Shown here piece by piece: positions 50,001 to 62,237 of a stretch of DNA of 64,000 nt. This DNA is from Utricularia gibba (Eukaryota; Streptophyta; Magnoliopsida; Lamiales; Lentibulariaceae): assembly GCA_002189035.1 (NCBI GenBank), contig NEEC01000007.1, forward strand, positions 1,116,001-1,180,000, given 5' to 3'. The stretch's first letter is position 1. Every line of letters begins with the position of its first letter. The notes beneath the pieces are model-generated. The model was not told the origin of the DNA. It saw only the letters and a program-made list of their open reading frames with translations, and made no database searches. The position numbers and the translations under genes are program-made.

Positions 50001-53000
50001 CTGTTAGACAGAATGCAGCTATGGTGAAAGAAGAAGTTGGTGATGGTGTAAAAAGACAAGGGCGCAGTGGTAGGATATCTCCGTTTTCTAGGTCAGGAAT
50101 TTCACCAAAACGAGAAAAACTTTTAGTGTCAGCCAAGCCTCTCCGAAATGTTAAGTCTGGTCCAGAGAAGTCTGGAAGGTACTAGTTTAATTTTTCAGTA
50201 GAGTTAAACGTGTGCCTTGTCTCTGATATACGTTGTCTATTTGCTAACTGTAACAGTAAGTCTGGTCGTCCTCTGAAGAAGTTATCTGACAGAAGGGGCT
50301 TTGCTCATCTTGGCCTTATGTCAAATGGGGGCTCACCTGATTACAATGGTATATAAAATACTTTCTTAATATGTGGTAACTGACAAATTTTATGTGGAGG
50401 TTCTGCATTGATCAGTCTACTTTGAATTGCGTATAGGTGTTTTCTTTTGATATCTGGCTGTTTCCCTATATCCATTCTACTATTTTGATTTATCTTGTTT
50501 GCATTATGTTTTAACTTATGCTGTGTGATGGTTTTACCATTTCATTGTCTTCTGTCAGAAGCAACATTCCATTGCAATGTAACTAAGCCGCTGAGATATT
50601 TAAAGAGATTTTGGTTTATTAGAAGCCCCAAACATGTACAATTGTTGATTGTTCTAAGATTACATATGGTGATCTAACATTCGTGTTCAGGCGAATCTGA
50701 TGATGACCATGAGGAGCTCCTGGTGGCAGCGAATCTTGCTTTCAGTGCTAGCAGTATGCATGCTTCTGCAAATTCTCTATAGTTGTTACCTTCTTCCATT
50801 TTTCTGCTCTTGCAATTTACTTTTTCCTTTATCTTGTCCAGCAACTGCATGTTCAAGCAAATTCTGGAAATCAGTTGAAGTGCTATTTGGTCCTCTGCAT
50901 GTAGATGATAAAGCATTCTTATCTGAGCAGGTGTGTTTTGACTTTGGTTTCTATAACACCTCTTCGTTGATATCTGAAATTTCTTTCTTGTTTGCTGTAT
51001 TTGAACAACCAGATGAAGCTAGCTGAACAGTCAGATGCCTGCTCATTCCAGAAACTGGGAAATGTTGATTCCAACGAAATGAATTTGGTTTGTAATTGCT
51101 TTATGGTCTATCTTGGCTACAAACCTCTTTTCCAGTACTCTTGCTCTTCCCATTCTTACGCTGAATATGTGCAGCAATAAAAGATGGGCTTTCCTTTGCA
51201 GGCTGATTGTGGCCTTGAAGAACATTCTGCATCTAACTCCGCACATGGAAACAGATGCATGCCTTATGAAAGTGAAGTGAAGAATTCTTCACACCAGATG
51301 GATTCTTTAAATGGGTCCTCACCTGCAGAAAAAAGATATGATGTAGTTGCTCCACTTTATCAAAGGGTACTATCAGCCCTTATTTTGGAAGACGAAATAG
51401 AGGAATGTGAAGAAACTGGATTTGGAAAACCAAGGAGCTTGACTAACGAACCAAACCTGTTTTCTTCTGGGGATGGTAGATATGTAGATCGACCGGAGTT
51501 TTTGGAGGAAAAAAGCGGAATTCAAACTTGGATCAATGGTAATGCACGCAAGGTGTTTCCTGTAGCCCCAGCAAATATTTGTAATGGCGAACTGAAGGAA
51601 GGGGATGGAAAGTATGTGCGATCAGGGGTTCAGATGCTGGCTAGACTTTCTCACTGCGATTATACTCCACAAAATATTTTGGAAAGAAATGGAGGCATAT
51701 CTTCCTTTGGTTGTCAGTATGATCAGATGTGTATTGAAGAAAAACTTATGTATGAACTTCACAGCATTGGTTTATTCATGGAGACTGTGGTAAGCTTATC
51801 ATGTTTTCTCCTGTTTAACTCAGGGAGCTTATGATAGAATGTAGTATTTCGATGTGACATTGCAGCCTCCACTGGATGATAATGAAGAAGAAGAAATTAT
51901 TCGGGAGATTTCTCAGCTTGAGAGGCAGCTTCATGAGCAGGTTATCTTGCTGGAAGAGCATTTGGGTTTTTGCTGCTGTTTTTTTTTATCAAAAATAAGT
52001 TGATGATATGCATCCTAGTAATTGCTTGCTGCATGATATCGTTTATTGCACAAATTTGCATAGTATATTGTTATCCTGGTAATTTAAACGGATTTTTTTT
52101 TGTTTGTGCAATACTCAATGACTAGATTGGAAGGAAGAAAGTATACTTGGCCCAAATAAACAGTGCTATTCAAGAAGGAAAGGATCCAGAAAGGTGATCA
52201 CTGAATCTATATGGTGGTCGGTTTATTATTTTATATTGCAAGTGCATTTTGAGTGGAGTTTTCTCTGATAAAGAGTTGTTGTTATACCTCAGGGATCCTG
52301 AGCAAGTCGCAATGGACAAACTTGTGGAGCTTACATACAAGAAACTCTTGGTTAGTATTTTAGCACTTTTAAAAAAAATTTTACATGCGTTCTTTCCATT
52401 GAAATAAATTTCCTTCAGATAGCAACGTGGTATTTCACCCAGTTAATTTTTTTTTTTTTTAGCCCTTCACTAACAGTAGAAATTTTACTGTACAATCATG
52501 TGTTTGCAACTGATGTTCCCTCAAATCATTTGACTTATCTTTAACCTTAATCTCGTTTGAACCTCTGACAGTCAACCAGAGGAAGTTTGGCTGTAAAATT
52601 GGGGGTTGCAAAGGTGAAAAAGCCTTTGGCCTTGTCTTTTGCAAGGCGGACGCTAGCTAGATGCCTTAAATATGAAGATTCAGGAGCAAGTTGTTTTTCT
52701 GAGCCACCCCTTAGGGAAATTGTCTATGCATTACCACCTCATTTGACTGGCTCTGAGCTACTGTCTGGCATCGATTCCACATCCATTAATGGTAAGCTCT
52801 CGGATTCCCCATGCGATGCCTCTGTAGATTCCTTAGTACTGTGTACTGCATAATCCTCTTGCCTGTTCATGTTATATTTGTTGATATTTTAAAAATTCTT
52901 TCAAAAACCTGGTTTGCTCCGCAGATTGTGGTTCAGTGGATGGGCTTCAGAAAAATGGTTCAACGATGTTAAGCAGAGGAAAAAAGAGAGAAGTGTTCCT

Positions 53001-53553
53001 TGATGATGTTGGCGGTGGTGGTGTTTCCAGGATATCACCTGCTCTAAGCATTATTGGTGCAAAGGGGAAGCGAAGTGAAAGAGACGCTTTGAACAAAAAC
53101 AGCATCGCCAATGTGGGCCGCACTCCTGTGGGTGCCTCCAAGGGCGAGAGAAGAGCGAAGGCCAAGCCAAAACAGAGGACAGCCCAGCTCTCTGCATCAG
53201 GAGGAGCATTCCTCCCCAAGTTCACCGACGCAACCGCCAACCCTCTATATTCTTCGGGGAGTGGCTCAGGTGAATCTGGAAACAACAGTGGCAGCAAGAA
53301 AAAGGATATTAGATCCGTGTCCTCCTGCAATCCTCCATCAGTGTCATCACAAGAAGTGAAGGAAACCATGGGATTCTCCAGTCTTCCAATTCCTGACTTA
53401 GATGGGATGGCCGAGCTCAGCGTCGATAACGAAATCGACGCCGCACAGGACCTTACCTCCTGGTTCAACTTCGATGTGGATATGCCGCATGACCAGGACG
53501 CCGTTGGCCTTGAGATACCGATGGATGATCTATCAGAACTCAACATGTTTTGA
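47089..53553 (+). CDS. ADA3-like protein of the plant SAGA complex (large, mostly disordered)
   Basis: Plant-specific large nuclear protein. From memory the Arabidopsis relatives are described as ADA3-type SAGA subunits; this assignment is moderate. Fifteen exons could be joined in phase from MEGSARYELTSGS to the stop at 53553, about 1230 aa, with no break. The N-terminal part has a conserved segment (CLMLEPISIGD, RPGDLKRVFG) followed by long Ser/Lys/Arg-rich stretches. The C-terminal half has ordered pieces: FWKSVEVLFGPLH, APLYQRVLSALI, IREISQLERQLHEQIGRKK (predicted coiled coil), and FARRTLARCLKYE. It ends in an acidic tail (LDGMAELS, AAQDLTSWF, MDDLSELNMF), which resembles an activation-type motif. 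The 5' UTR probably contains introns. Confidence 0.85.
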
Positions 53554-54035
53554 TCTTACCTGCATTCTTGTACAGCTACTCTCTCTGGTGCTGCTTTCTT
53601 GGCAGTTATGTCGACCCATTCATCCTCCTCAGCAGTAAACTGTAAGTATGCCCTCCCCTCCCTATTCATCTGGATCACTGTAACCTAGCCCTTGTTGTGG
53701 CGCTTGTGCAGTCATGCCATGGAACTTTCTTTGATCCAGCGGCCATGGTCGATGAAGATGAAATCCTATTCTTTTTTCTAAAAATGATGTCTTGCTAACG
53801 TTAACGGTCACAATATTTTTCTAATTATGGAAATTAGGGAACGTCATCGTCAAGGCTCCTCGAAACCCTTTACATAACCGTAATCAACATGGTAACTTGC
53901 TAAAAATGGTGGATTGTGAAAACCGGATACGGGTGGTGGTGGTCGCGTGTCAGGACGGACACGCAAGAGATGATATCTATTGAGATATTTTTCCGAGTGC
54001 AGCCGCTGAACACAGGCGCCAGAGATCCGGTGAAG
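53554..54035. other. Intergenic: ADA3-like 3' region and ACT-gene promoter
   Basis: 482 bp between two plus-strand genes. Nothing beyond UTR and promoter sequence is recognised. Confidence 0.5.
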
Positions 54036-56157
54036 ATGGCGATGGCGACCGCTTACTGCAGCCTTCCGGTGGGTACGTCTTCGTCGATGGTTCATGAAGC
54101 TTCCGCTACTCCGGTGAGGATTTACGGGTCGAAGTCTATTAGCGTGTCTCGTCGCGCGTCTGGTGGCTTGGGATATAGTGTGTCCGAAATGAAGTAAGCG
54201 CTTAATCACTCAAGTATTTATGTTATTGCGATGGGTGCTTTACTGTAGTAGGTTGCAGGTTGATCGGTGTGGAATTTTTCGTTCGTTGATGACTGACTGG
54301 AATAGTGGTGTTCGTTTTTGTTTTTTTTTTTTCACGGGAAGTTTTCTTGATGGAAACTGGGTTTCTGGAATGGCTTTGGTGACTTTGTTGATATCTTTCT
54401 CGATAGGCGTGTGCTCAAATGTGCAGCTTTTGAGGAGGTTAACTCATTTAGTTCCATATCATTGGTGAGTTCAGCTCGCATTAGTTCTTTTTCGATTGGT
54501 AGTTTCTTCATTGTTTTATTGGTTGGCCTGATGAATAAATTGTCCATGGAGCATCTCAGATCGTAATACCGGTTTAGTATTTCAGAAATCTAGTCAGGGA
54601 GATGATAATGTTCCAATGCCGGTTCTTCTGATTGATCAAGATTCTGATCCAGAGGCCACGATTGTGCAAGTCAGCTTCGGCGATCGTCTTGGTGCTCTTA
54701 TTGATACAGTAGGCAACTTCTCTCCATCTCTCTTTTTGACGGACTAAGCAACTTGTGCAGTTGTTTCTGAGATTATTATCATGTTGCGGTACCAAAAAGA
54801 GTGCTAAACTAAATTCAGGACGCCTGTGTCTCTTTTCCGTCATCCATATTTCTAAAATAACACGTATTTTTAAATGCAGATGAAGGCACTAAAGGATCTA
54901 GGTCTGGATGTCGTGAAGGGAACTGTTACAACTGAGAATAATGTCAAAGAGACGAAGTTCTTTATTACAAGAATGTGAGATTTTTGTTTTTTGTTTGATG
55001 TCTTGAGAACTTTATTCGAGTGCATTCATGTATTATAGACCATCAGACGAATGCTTGCGTTGCAAATCAATGCCTCAAAGTTGTGCAGCCGCATCATTCA
55101 AGTGCGAAATTCCACCAATGGTTGTATGGTTTTTATTCAAGGAAGTGTATAAACTTTGCAGGGCTAGGAAAGTTGATGATCCTGATCTCTTGGAAAGAAT
55201 CCGTCTGACCATCATAAACAACCTGCTTAAGTATCATCCAGTACGTAAATCTACAGCCCTTAGTAGAGTTTATTAGCAGACAGCAATGATGAGAAAATAA
55301 TTTATTCTGCTTCTTGTCGCATTTGATATCTTTGAATCTCAGTCATTTAACAAGTGAAGATTTTTTTATTTTATTTTTTTAGGAGTCGAGCGAGAAGCTT
55401 GCCATGGGTGAAGTTTTTGGGATAAAACCACCAGAGAAAAAGGTTTAACTCGGAAAAAAATGTGTTTTTGCAGGATACTACTTACTTCAGACTGCGCTTA
55501 GGATCATTTGTCTAGAGTTTCATGATTTATATTTTCATGGTGCAGCTCGATGTGGAGGTTGCTACCCATATACATATTAAAGAAGATGGACCTAAGAGAA
55601 GGTGCGATTTCGCATGTATTTGATACAAATGAACTGCATTCTCGTTTCTGTGCTTCTGTACCAGCATCTTCTTTAACTTCACTTTTATTTGTGCTACCGT
55701 CAGCTTGCTCTACATAGAGACAGCTGATCGGCCAGGGCTCCTGTTGGAGATGGTCAAAATCATATCAGACATAAACATCGTTGTCGAATCAGCTGAGATT
55801 GATACGGAAGTAAACTCTCTTTTAACAACTTTACAACTGCATACTAATAGGCGAACCTCATAGCAGTCCATTTTGACCTTGCTGGACACATTAACCATGC
55901 AGGGGCTAGTAGCCAAGGACAAGTTTCATGTCAGTTACAGGGGTGCTGCTTTAAACCCATCCTTGTCTCAGGTAAGCATGTTTATGCTCTCTGCAACTGG
56001 CAACATATTCTAGCCAAATAATACCTGTTTATGGATCTTTCTTTTCATCATCTGCAATTTTCATTGTAATGAATTTTATGCAAACAAATGGTAGGTTCTG
56101 GTTAACTGCCTGCGTTTCTACCTGCTGAGACCGGAAGCTGATGAAGACAGCTACTGA
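54036..56157 (+). CDS. Chloroplast ACT-domain repeat protein (ACR11/ACR12-like)
   Basis: Protein with two ACT domains and a plastid transit peptide. ACR11 and ACR12 belong to this family; ACR11 is linked to GS2/Fd-GOGAT regulation. About nine exons run from [16 protein letters not shown] to DEDSY at 56157. The first ACT domain starts at [18 protein letters not shown]; the second is [34 protein letters not shown]. The linker [27 protein letters not shown] is diagnostic. Exon 2 needs the acceptor just before TCAGGGAGATG to keep the frame. An alternative acceptor at 55037-55038 would add 41 in-frame codons before the usual exon 4 at 55162. Which of ACR11 or ACR12 it is cannot be fixed; the C-terminus favours ACR12. 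Confidence 0.9.
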
Positions 56158-57092
56158 GATGGTTTGGCTACTGTTTCTGATTGTGCTAATTTCAAAGTAT
56201 GCATTCTGCTTTAGCTGTCTTCGAGATTCATGTATCTAATAAAAAGTTGCATTCGTTTTGCATTTTGATTGATCTACCGATCAATCTTTCCCTAAAATGC
56301 TTCAGTTCAACTTCAACGCTTGGCAATTCCCTAAAATATTAAGCTCCATGATTCTTAACACTGCAACTACCTGTCTTCTCGGATCAATGTGATCCGCTGT
56401 CAGCCATCAATGGCACTTACAAACCGAAGGAGACAGCTCCAATCCAACACATCCATCTGCTTCACAGCGCCGCAGCACATAATGTTGACAAGTTGCCAAA
56501 CTTCAACTGTACAAAAGGTGGGAACTTTATATTCTACAGCTACACATTCAGTTGGAGCTCCCAAGTTTCAACGACCCTATGGAATTGGAGCTAATTATCT
56601 GCCACGGCGTACATTAAACTCCGGAAACCCCCCAAGCAAGTCATATATTAATTTACAAACTCAAGAGACAAGGACAAGGATCCAAACTTGAATGACACTT
56701 TCAGGTTGTAATTGAAGGGATTATCACTTCAGGGATTGTTTATGAGTTTTCAGGATTCTCTAATCTTGGATGCATTGGAATGAGGCGAGTATGGAGATCT
56801 TGACAACTAGAACAAGCTCAAAGCCTTGTTTTGGGATGAGGGGTTTCTCCCAAGTGAGTCACATTACAGTGGGGGCTATGGAGCCTGCATCAGCTGCTAA
56901 AGAGGCTTCTCAGCAGCAAGCGAAGGCAACAGAAGCAATATATTAAGATTCCTGATGGCACCCTTTGGCCAACTAAAACAAGCAATCGCTGGGATCAACA
57001 GCAGTTTCCATAGCATTTACAAACACCACATAAGACCCGATTCTGTTAGTGGGGGTTTGGGGTTAAGCTGGTAGACTGGCCAGGAGATTCAC
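56158..57092. other. Convergent 3' regions, ACT protein and hemerythrin protein
   Basis: 935 bp between converging stop codons. The ORF of 100 codons at 56389-56691 has no recognisable domain and lies where the ACT-gene 3' UTR is expected. Otherwise I see nothing here. Confidence 0.5.
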
Positions 57093-58289
57093 TTAGTCAA
57101 CCATCATGTGAAGCATGAGGGTAACTCTAACATTGTCACAATGTCTCTTAACCAGGTCGAAGTATTGCATCCCGTCATGGGGAGGCAGCCCCTCCATGAA
57201 GAACCGGAACAAGTTGGAATGTGTCTCGTGCATTGCCTCCAATGCTTGCTTCAGCACTTTCTCCTGCTGGGGCTTGTTCAGCTCTGTAGCTTCCATCAGA
57301 GGCAGAAGCTCCTTTTCCTCCTTGTCAAAGTGAGTTTTGCATTTGTCCTGGTGACAGAAATGGAATCTGTTATCCTTTCAGCAAGAGGACTGACTTGGTT
57401 TGTTTTTACAGGAAAAAAGGCACACACCCTCAACACTTTGAGACGTGACAACAAGTATGCGAGAGCCTCCTGGTATTCAGGGCTCCCCGGGTTCATAACT
57501 CCTATTGTCTTGATCTGTTCTTTGATCCCGTTCATGATCGGAAGGTGGCTCCCATGTTCCTCATTTGCAGATTTGCAGAGCCCTGCATCATACAACAAGC
57601 TGAATCCAGAATAGAACAGATTTTTAACAGATTTCTTGTGTTCAAACTCAATGTTCCTTGTCCAAAGATCAGTTATCTAAAGAAGGATGTAGCTCCCAGG
57701 TGAAGAATTGCGTACCACGGTCAGCGGATTCGAGGATCTGAAAGAGAACAGTCTCCTCCATCTGAGCATGCTCCAGCATCACCTGAAGCAGGTGACTGTA
57801 GCTCTTCCCAAACTTCTTCATCTCCATACGTGGGCTGCCCATTGACGGATCCCCTTTTGCTTTTCCACGGCGCGACTCCAAGTCCTCCGCCCACTTCACC
57901 ATTCGCTCCAAATGCCAGCTTATGCTGCGGTGCTGCAGCACCACCACCGAGACCACTATCGGCGTCGCCTCGCCGCACCACCCCCAAATACTACCCGCGG
58001 TGTCGTTGGTAACCGCCAACGGCGGATCGGGGAACTTAGAGTCTAGATACTGGAGTATTTCCTCGACGGAGCCGGAAACGACGTCGGATTTGTAGATGAT
58101 GGTGGGATTTTGGTGAACGTCGGAGGGAACAAAATGGAGGGTCACCGGCTTGTAGAGGATAGCTAATCGGATGTGGGTGGTCGCGAAACTGTTCTGTGGA
58201 CCATACAGCTTGACGACGGGAAGGGGCTTAACCGTTTCCGGTGCAATCTCCGCCGGCGATTTCGTCGGAGACGAGTAACAATTCCCCAT
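57093..58289 (-). CDS. Hemerythrin HHE-domain protein, plant type
   Basis: Three exons (58289-57716, 57582-57428, 57347-57093) total 984 nt, 327 aa, all phases closing. The start MGNCYSS fits an N-myristoylation signal (Gly2) next to Cys4, suggesting membrane attachment. A thioredoxin/GST-like N-terminal part (VKLYGPQNSFATTHIRLAILYKPV to LQYLDSKFPDP) precedes the helical HHE region with candidate metal ligands in SWHLERM, LLQVMLEHAQMEETV, KTHFDKEEKELLPLME and ETHSNLF. Members of this plant family are poorly characterised; iron or redox sensing is plausible by analogy only. Three CACGTG boxes lie 260-430 bp upstream. Confidence 0.88.
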
Positions 58290-58548
58290 TATTCCTTCAA
58301 TCCGCCGTAGCTCAACAATATGAATGACAAAGGAAACGAGAAATTTGGAATACTCCCTGGCAACAGAAAAAAGAAAAAACCCAGATCTGTATCAGACGCA
58401 CAGCTCATCAGCTAACAACTCCCGATCATCATGGAGGCGAAAGTGGGTGTCTTGTTGGCCAGAAGATAAGGGAGTGGGCGTAGAAGTAGAAGATAATGGG
58501 AGTTGCGAGAATATGTGCCAGGTGCATCTATAGGTGTATGCATAGACG

Positions 58549-58716
58549 CACGTGAAATGGATGCTTCATTGTCAAGGGAAAGAGAAATAACACCAAAAAG
58601 CTATGAATAGTTCTGCGCTTTTAATTTTACTGGTCGCCGGCGAAGGCTGAAGACCGCCGTGCGCCACGGTGGTTGTGGTCAAACTTAGAGCACGTGCCAG
58701 AGAGGAAAGTCACGTG
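58549..58716. promoter_or_regulatory. Three CACGTG G-boxes upstream of the hemerythrin gene
   Basis: Perfect palindromic CACGTG at 58549-58554, 58691-58696 and 58711-58716. G-boxes bind bHLH and bZIP factors (light, ABA, jasmonate, iron responses). The clustering is seen directly; function is inference. Confidence 0.45.
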
Positions 58717-59009
58717 ATACCTACTGAAGAATTGAAGAGTACTTTTCGAAAACATTAAAATCCCTACGGAGTAGCTGCCCCTACGGTCCAGATCAGTACG
58801 TTGTTACTGTTGGATTTTTGACCCCCACTTTTCGTTTCGGTGAATCAATTTTCTTGTGAGTGTTGACGAAGACCGTTTGTTCAGCGTTCATGGGTCCAGA
58901 TGCAGCGCCTCTGACATGAATACAAGGGGCCTTAGAAGAAATGCCCTGCGCTTCACCGTCTGGGCAGCCGTATGCGTGTAAACATTACTAATCTTCACTG
59001 TGGTTTCAC

Positions 59010-59480
59010 CAGATTTATGCCTACAACCTGTTCGAGAAAATTACTGATCCTAATATTTTCACTTGGGATGATATTTTCAGAGGCTGAACTGAGACCGAAG
59101 ACCCAACTCCTGCAACATTGTGGGAATTCCCACGGCGGCGTTTTTGCATTCTGGTGCTTTGGTTCTTATGGGGCTTGTGCCTTGCGGTCAAACGGAGACA
59201 GAGCGCTCAAATGCTGTTTGACTGGATGAGCATGAAGAATACTGTTGCCTCGAACTCAGTGACCAATGGGTGCGCTGCAAACAGTCAGGTTAATCCAAGT
59301 GGCCAGTTTTATATCCGCTTAATGAGATGCTGCATACAGATGGGTTTGCAGGGAGTCAAACCCAACCAAACCAGACGTATTCACCTTGGGTCAGCTTGCT
59401 CACTGCAAGCGCAGAACTTGATGCTCTGGCGAATTTCTTACTTCCAGGTAAATTCAATGGGCCTCATAAGGGGCAATGTG
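59010..59480 (+). pseudogene. Degenerate PPR-protein fragment
   Basis: Pieces of pentatricopeptide repeats occur in more than one frame with stops between them: YNLFEKITDPNIFTW then a stop, MLFDWMSMKNTV followed by NSVTNGC, and GLQGVKPNQT followed by SACS. This spacing and order match PLS-type PPR motifs (LFDxMxxKNxVSWNS, GVKPNxxT). No intact ORF spans it. Probably a decayed copy or insertion of a PPR gene; call based on motif resemblance only. Confidence 0.5.
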
Positions 59481-60001
59481 ATGCCAAAATGCAACCATTT
59501 GGAGGTTGACTGCTGAGATGCAACGGGGTAGAGGTGGGTACGGCCTGAAAGTACAACACAGCCCCGCCGGAAATACGGGCATAGCCTGAACTGGAAAAAG
59601 TCTGGCTCAGACTTAGTCTCGTGGCCCATAAAAGAAACGGGTCGGTGCCAAGCCGACTAATTGCGGCCTGCGGGTCCGTGTATCCAACCTTGTACGGGGT
59701 GTTTAAAACTATTTATTAGCAATTAGAGTCACGCGCTTGGGCAGCCAGGCCCGTGCCCACCGGGCCGGTCTGAAAAATACAACGATGTTAAACTTCGAGC
59801 CCTAGCTCTTCGGTGTGCTTGAGCACCAACTTTTGAAGATTTTGATCATTTTTTGGCATTGACTGAAGTCTGGACGTGCTTGTCTAGGTGAGATTCGTGT
59901 AGGTGGAATCTTCCACAATTCTTTTGAATGCGCTCTCTGATGATGATGATCGTTTTTTTGTGTGATTTGATGCCTGGGGAATGTAGAACGAGAGTGGTAA
60001 T

Positions 60002-62237
60002 ATGCTGGAGATCAATCTGTTTCGCGAAGAGAAGGGTGGGGACCCTGCGAAGATCAGAGAGTCTCAGTTGCGACGCTTTGCTAAAAACTCTAATCTGGTA
60101 GATGAGGTCATTGAGCTTGACAAGGCTTGGCGGCAGCGTAATCACTTAAACACCGCGTCCGTGTTGTCTTTCTTGCATTTTTCGTTAATTTGTTTTGCGT
60201 ACTTGTTACAGGTCAGTTTGAGTTGGATAACTTGAGAACAGATCGAAATAAATTGAGCAAAGAGTTTGGACGCCTCAAAATTGTGAGTATTTTGGAGTTT
60301 TTTGCAGTACTTTAATGAATTTAGTTTCCTTATGAAGAGTTGTATACTATTTCTCCCAAAGAGAATAATAGTAGGTAAAGCATTCATAAAGGGAAGGCAA
60401 GAATCGAATTCAAATATGACTTGCATAATAGATACATGATTTTTCTTACCAATGACTTGGACATTGTTTAATTTCTGTTGTTTTTCTAGTCTGGTGGAGA
60501 TACAACTGCTTTGGATGCTAGTATTAGGGAAAACTCTGAAAATACTGCAAGGAAAGAGTTGGAGGTTCAGGAGGCCCTAGCAGCAGTGCAATCCAGAGTG
60601 GCTTTGATTGGAAACTTGGTGCATGATTCAGTTCCTGTGAGCGACAATGAGGTATGTTTTAGATCCTTCTCATGTTAAGTTTGCTGTTCCGCTCTGAGTA
60701 ATGTTTTCCATTTATAATATTAGGATGATAATGCTGTTATTCGGACATGGGGAGAAAAGAGAACTGAGCCAAAGTTGAAGAATCACGTCGATCTTGTCGA
60801 GCTTCTTGGAATTGCAGATATAAAGAAAGGTTGTCCCTTGAATCAGCTTTCACGTCCTTCCTTTTTTCATTCTGAGACTAGTCGGGTTGCCTACCCACAT
60901 CTTAGCAAGTATTCTTATTTGCCAACTGTCTTTAATTTTTTATAAATTTGTAGGCGCGAATGTAGCTGGAGGCAGGGGCTATTATCTAAAAGGAGATGGT
61001 GTGCGACTTAATCAGGCTCTAATTAACTTTGGTCTTGATTTTTTGGAGAAGAGGGGTTTTACCGCATTGCAGACTCCATTCTTCATGAAGAAAGATATTA
61101 TGGCTAAATGTGCGCAACTGTCTCAATTTGATGAAGAGCTTTACAAGGTTCTCAGCTTCTTATGCTTTTCTGTTTTCATTGTAGAATGCTAAAAATGTCC
61201 TTTATTGTTGTTTAATAGGTGACTGGTGAGGGTGAAGACAAATATCTGATTGCAACTGCCGAGCAGCCACTTTGTGCTTATCATCAAGAAGATTGGATCC
61301 ATCCTTCCCAGCTCCCGCTCAGGTGTTGTATATTTGGAGGCAGTCCCTGCAGCATACAACTATTCCAAAACGCTTTAAAAATTTCCATGCAAATAAAAAT
61401 AGGGGGAAAAATGTTTCAGATATGCCGGATACTCATCATGCTTCCGGAAAGAAGCTGGCTCACACGGCCGAGATACCTTGGGTATATTCCGCGTTCACCA
61501 ATTTGAAAAGGTAGAACAGTTCTGCATAACAGGTCCACATGGAAATGACTCCTGGGAAATGCACGAGGAAATGCTAAAAAATTCTGAAGATTTCTACAAG
61601 CTGGTACCTCTTACTACCTTGCCAAACAGTCAATTTTGTAAGATAGTAAACATGCAGTTTGCTGAAATCTCGACCACTTATTCCTTTTTATGCCAATCGA
61701 GATCCGTTCATTCTTGATCTAATTCTGTTGTGCGTTCGTTCGTCATGCTCTCCAATCAATGTTAGTGATTTGCGTATTCTGTGAGCAGCTGAAGATTCCG
61801 TATCAAGTTGTGGCTATTGTCTCTGGAGCATTAAATGATGCTGCTGCTAAGAAATATGACCTGGAAGGGTGGTTTCCAGCGTCAAACACATACAGAGAAC
61901 TTGTTTCCTGCTCAAACTGTACCGACTATCAGTCAAGAAGAATGGAAATTCGATACGGGCAAAAAAAGGTTAGTTTACGTTTTCACCCTCCCAAAAATTT
62001 GCACTGCCTTTACGCTCTAGCATTTTTGTAATCTTTCTGAAATCCCGGGTTCAGGGCAACGATAAAAGTAAGGAATATGTCCACATGTTGAACTCCACCC
62101 TCACTGCAACCGAGAGAACTATATGCTGTATTCTGGAGAACTACCAGACCGAGAGTGGGGTTGAAATCCCAGAGGTTTTGAGAGATTTCATGGGTGGTAA
62201 ATCCTTCATTCCGTTCAAGAACAATGCAAGTAAATAA
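60002..62237 (+). CDS. Seryl-tRNA synthetase, cytosolic
   Basis: Class II synthetase charging tRNA-Ser and tRNA-Sec types. Nine exons from the ATG at 60002 to the TAA at 62235-62237; frames join without a break. The N-terminal coiled-coil arm starts [22 protein letters not shown] and continues through [12 protein letters not shown] and [11 protein letters not shown]. Motif 2 is in [27 protein letters not shown], spanning the ATP site. The serine-site loop [10 protein letters not shown] and motif 3 ([16 protein letters not shown]) are present, as is the [16 protein letters not shown] stretch. The absence of a transit peptide and the long eukaryotic C-terminus support the cytosolic form. Intron 6 is short (about 100 nt). 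Confidence 0.95.

Larger units (their letters stand above)
58290..60001. other. Divergent intergenic region, hemerythrin protein / SerRS
   Basis: 1.7 kb between start codons. Holds the hemerythrin promoter with G-boxes, a decayed PPR remnant (about 59010-59480) and the SerRS promoter and leader. The ORF at 58324-58533 overlaps the hemerythrin 5' leader and is not called. Confidence 0.5.

Noticed and set aside
52947-53546. 199-codon minus-strand ORF
   Set aside because: Antisense shadow of the last ADA3-like exon, whose frame joins in phase with upstream exons.
54194-54610. Apparent frame conflict between exons 1 and 2 of the ACT-domain gene
   Set aside because: Acceptor AG before TCAGGGAGATG joins in frame.
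58324-58533. 69-codon ORF upstream of the hemerythrin gene
   Set aside because: Lies in the 5' leader and promoter of the minus-strand gene; no domain, low-complexity composition.
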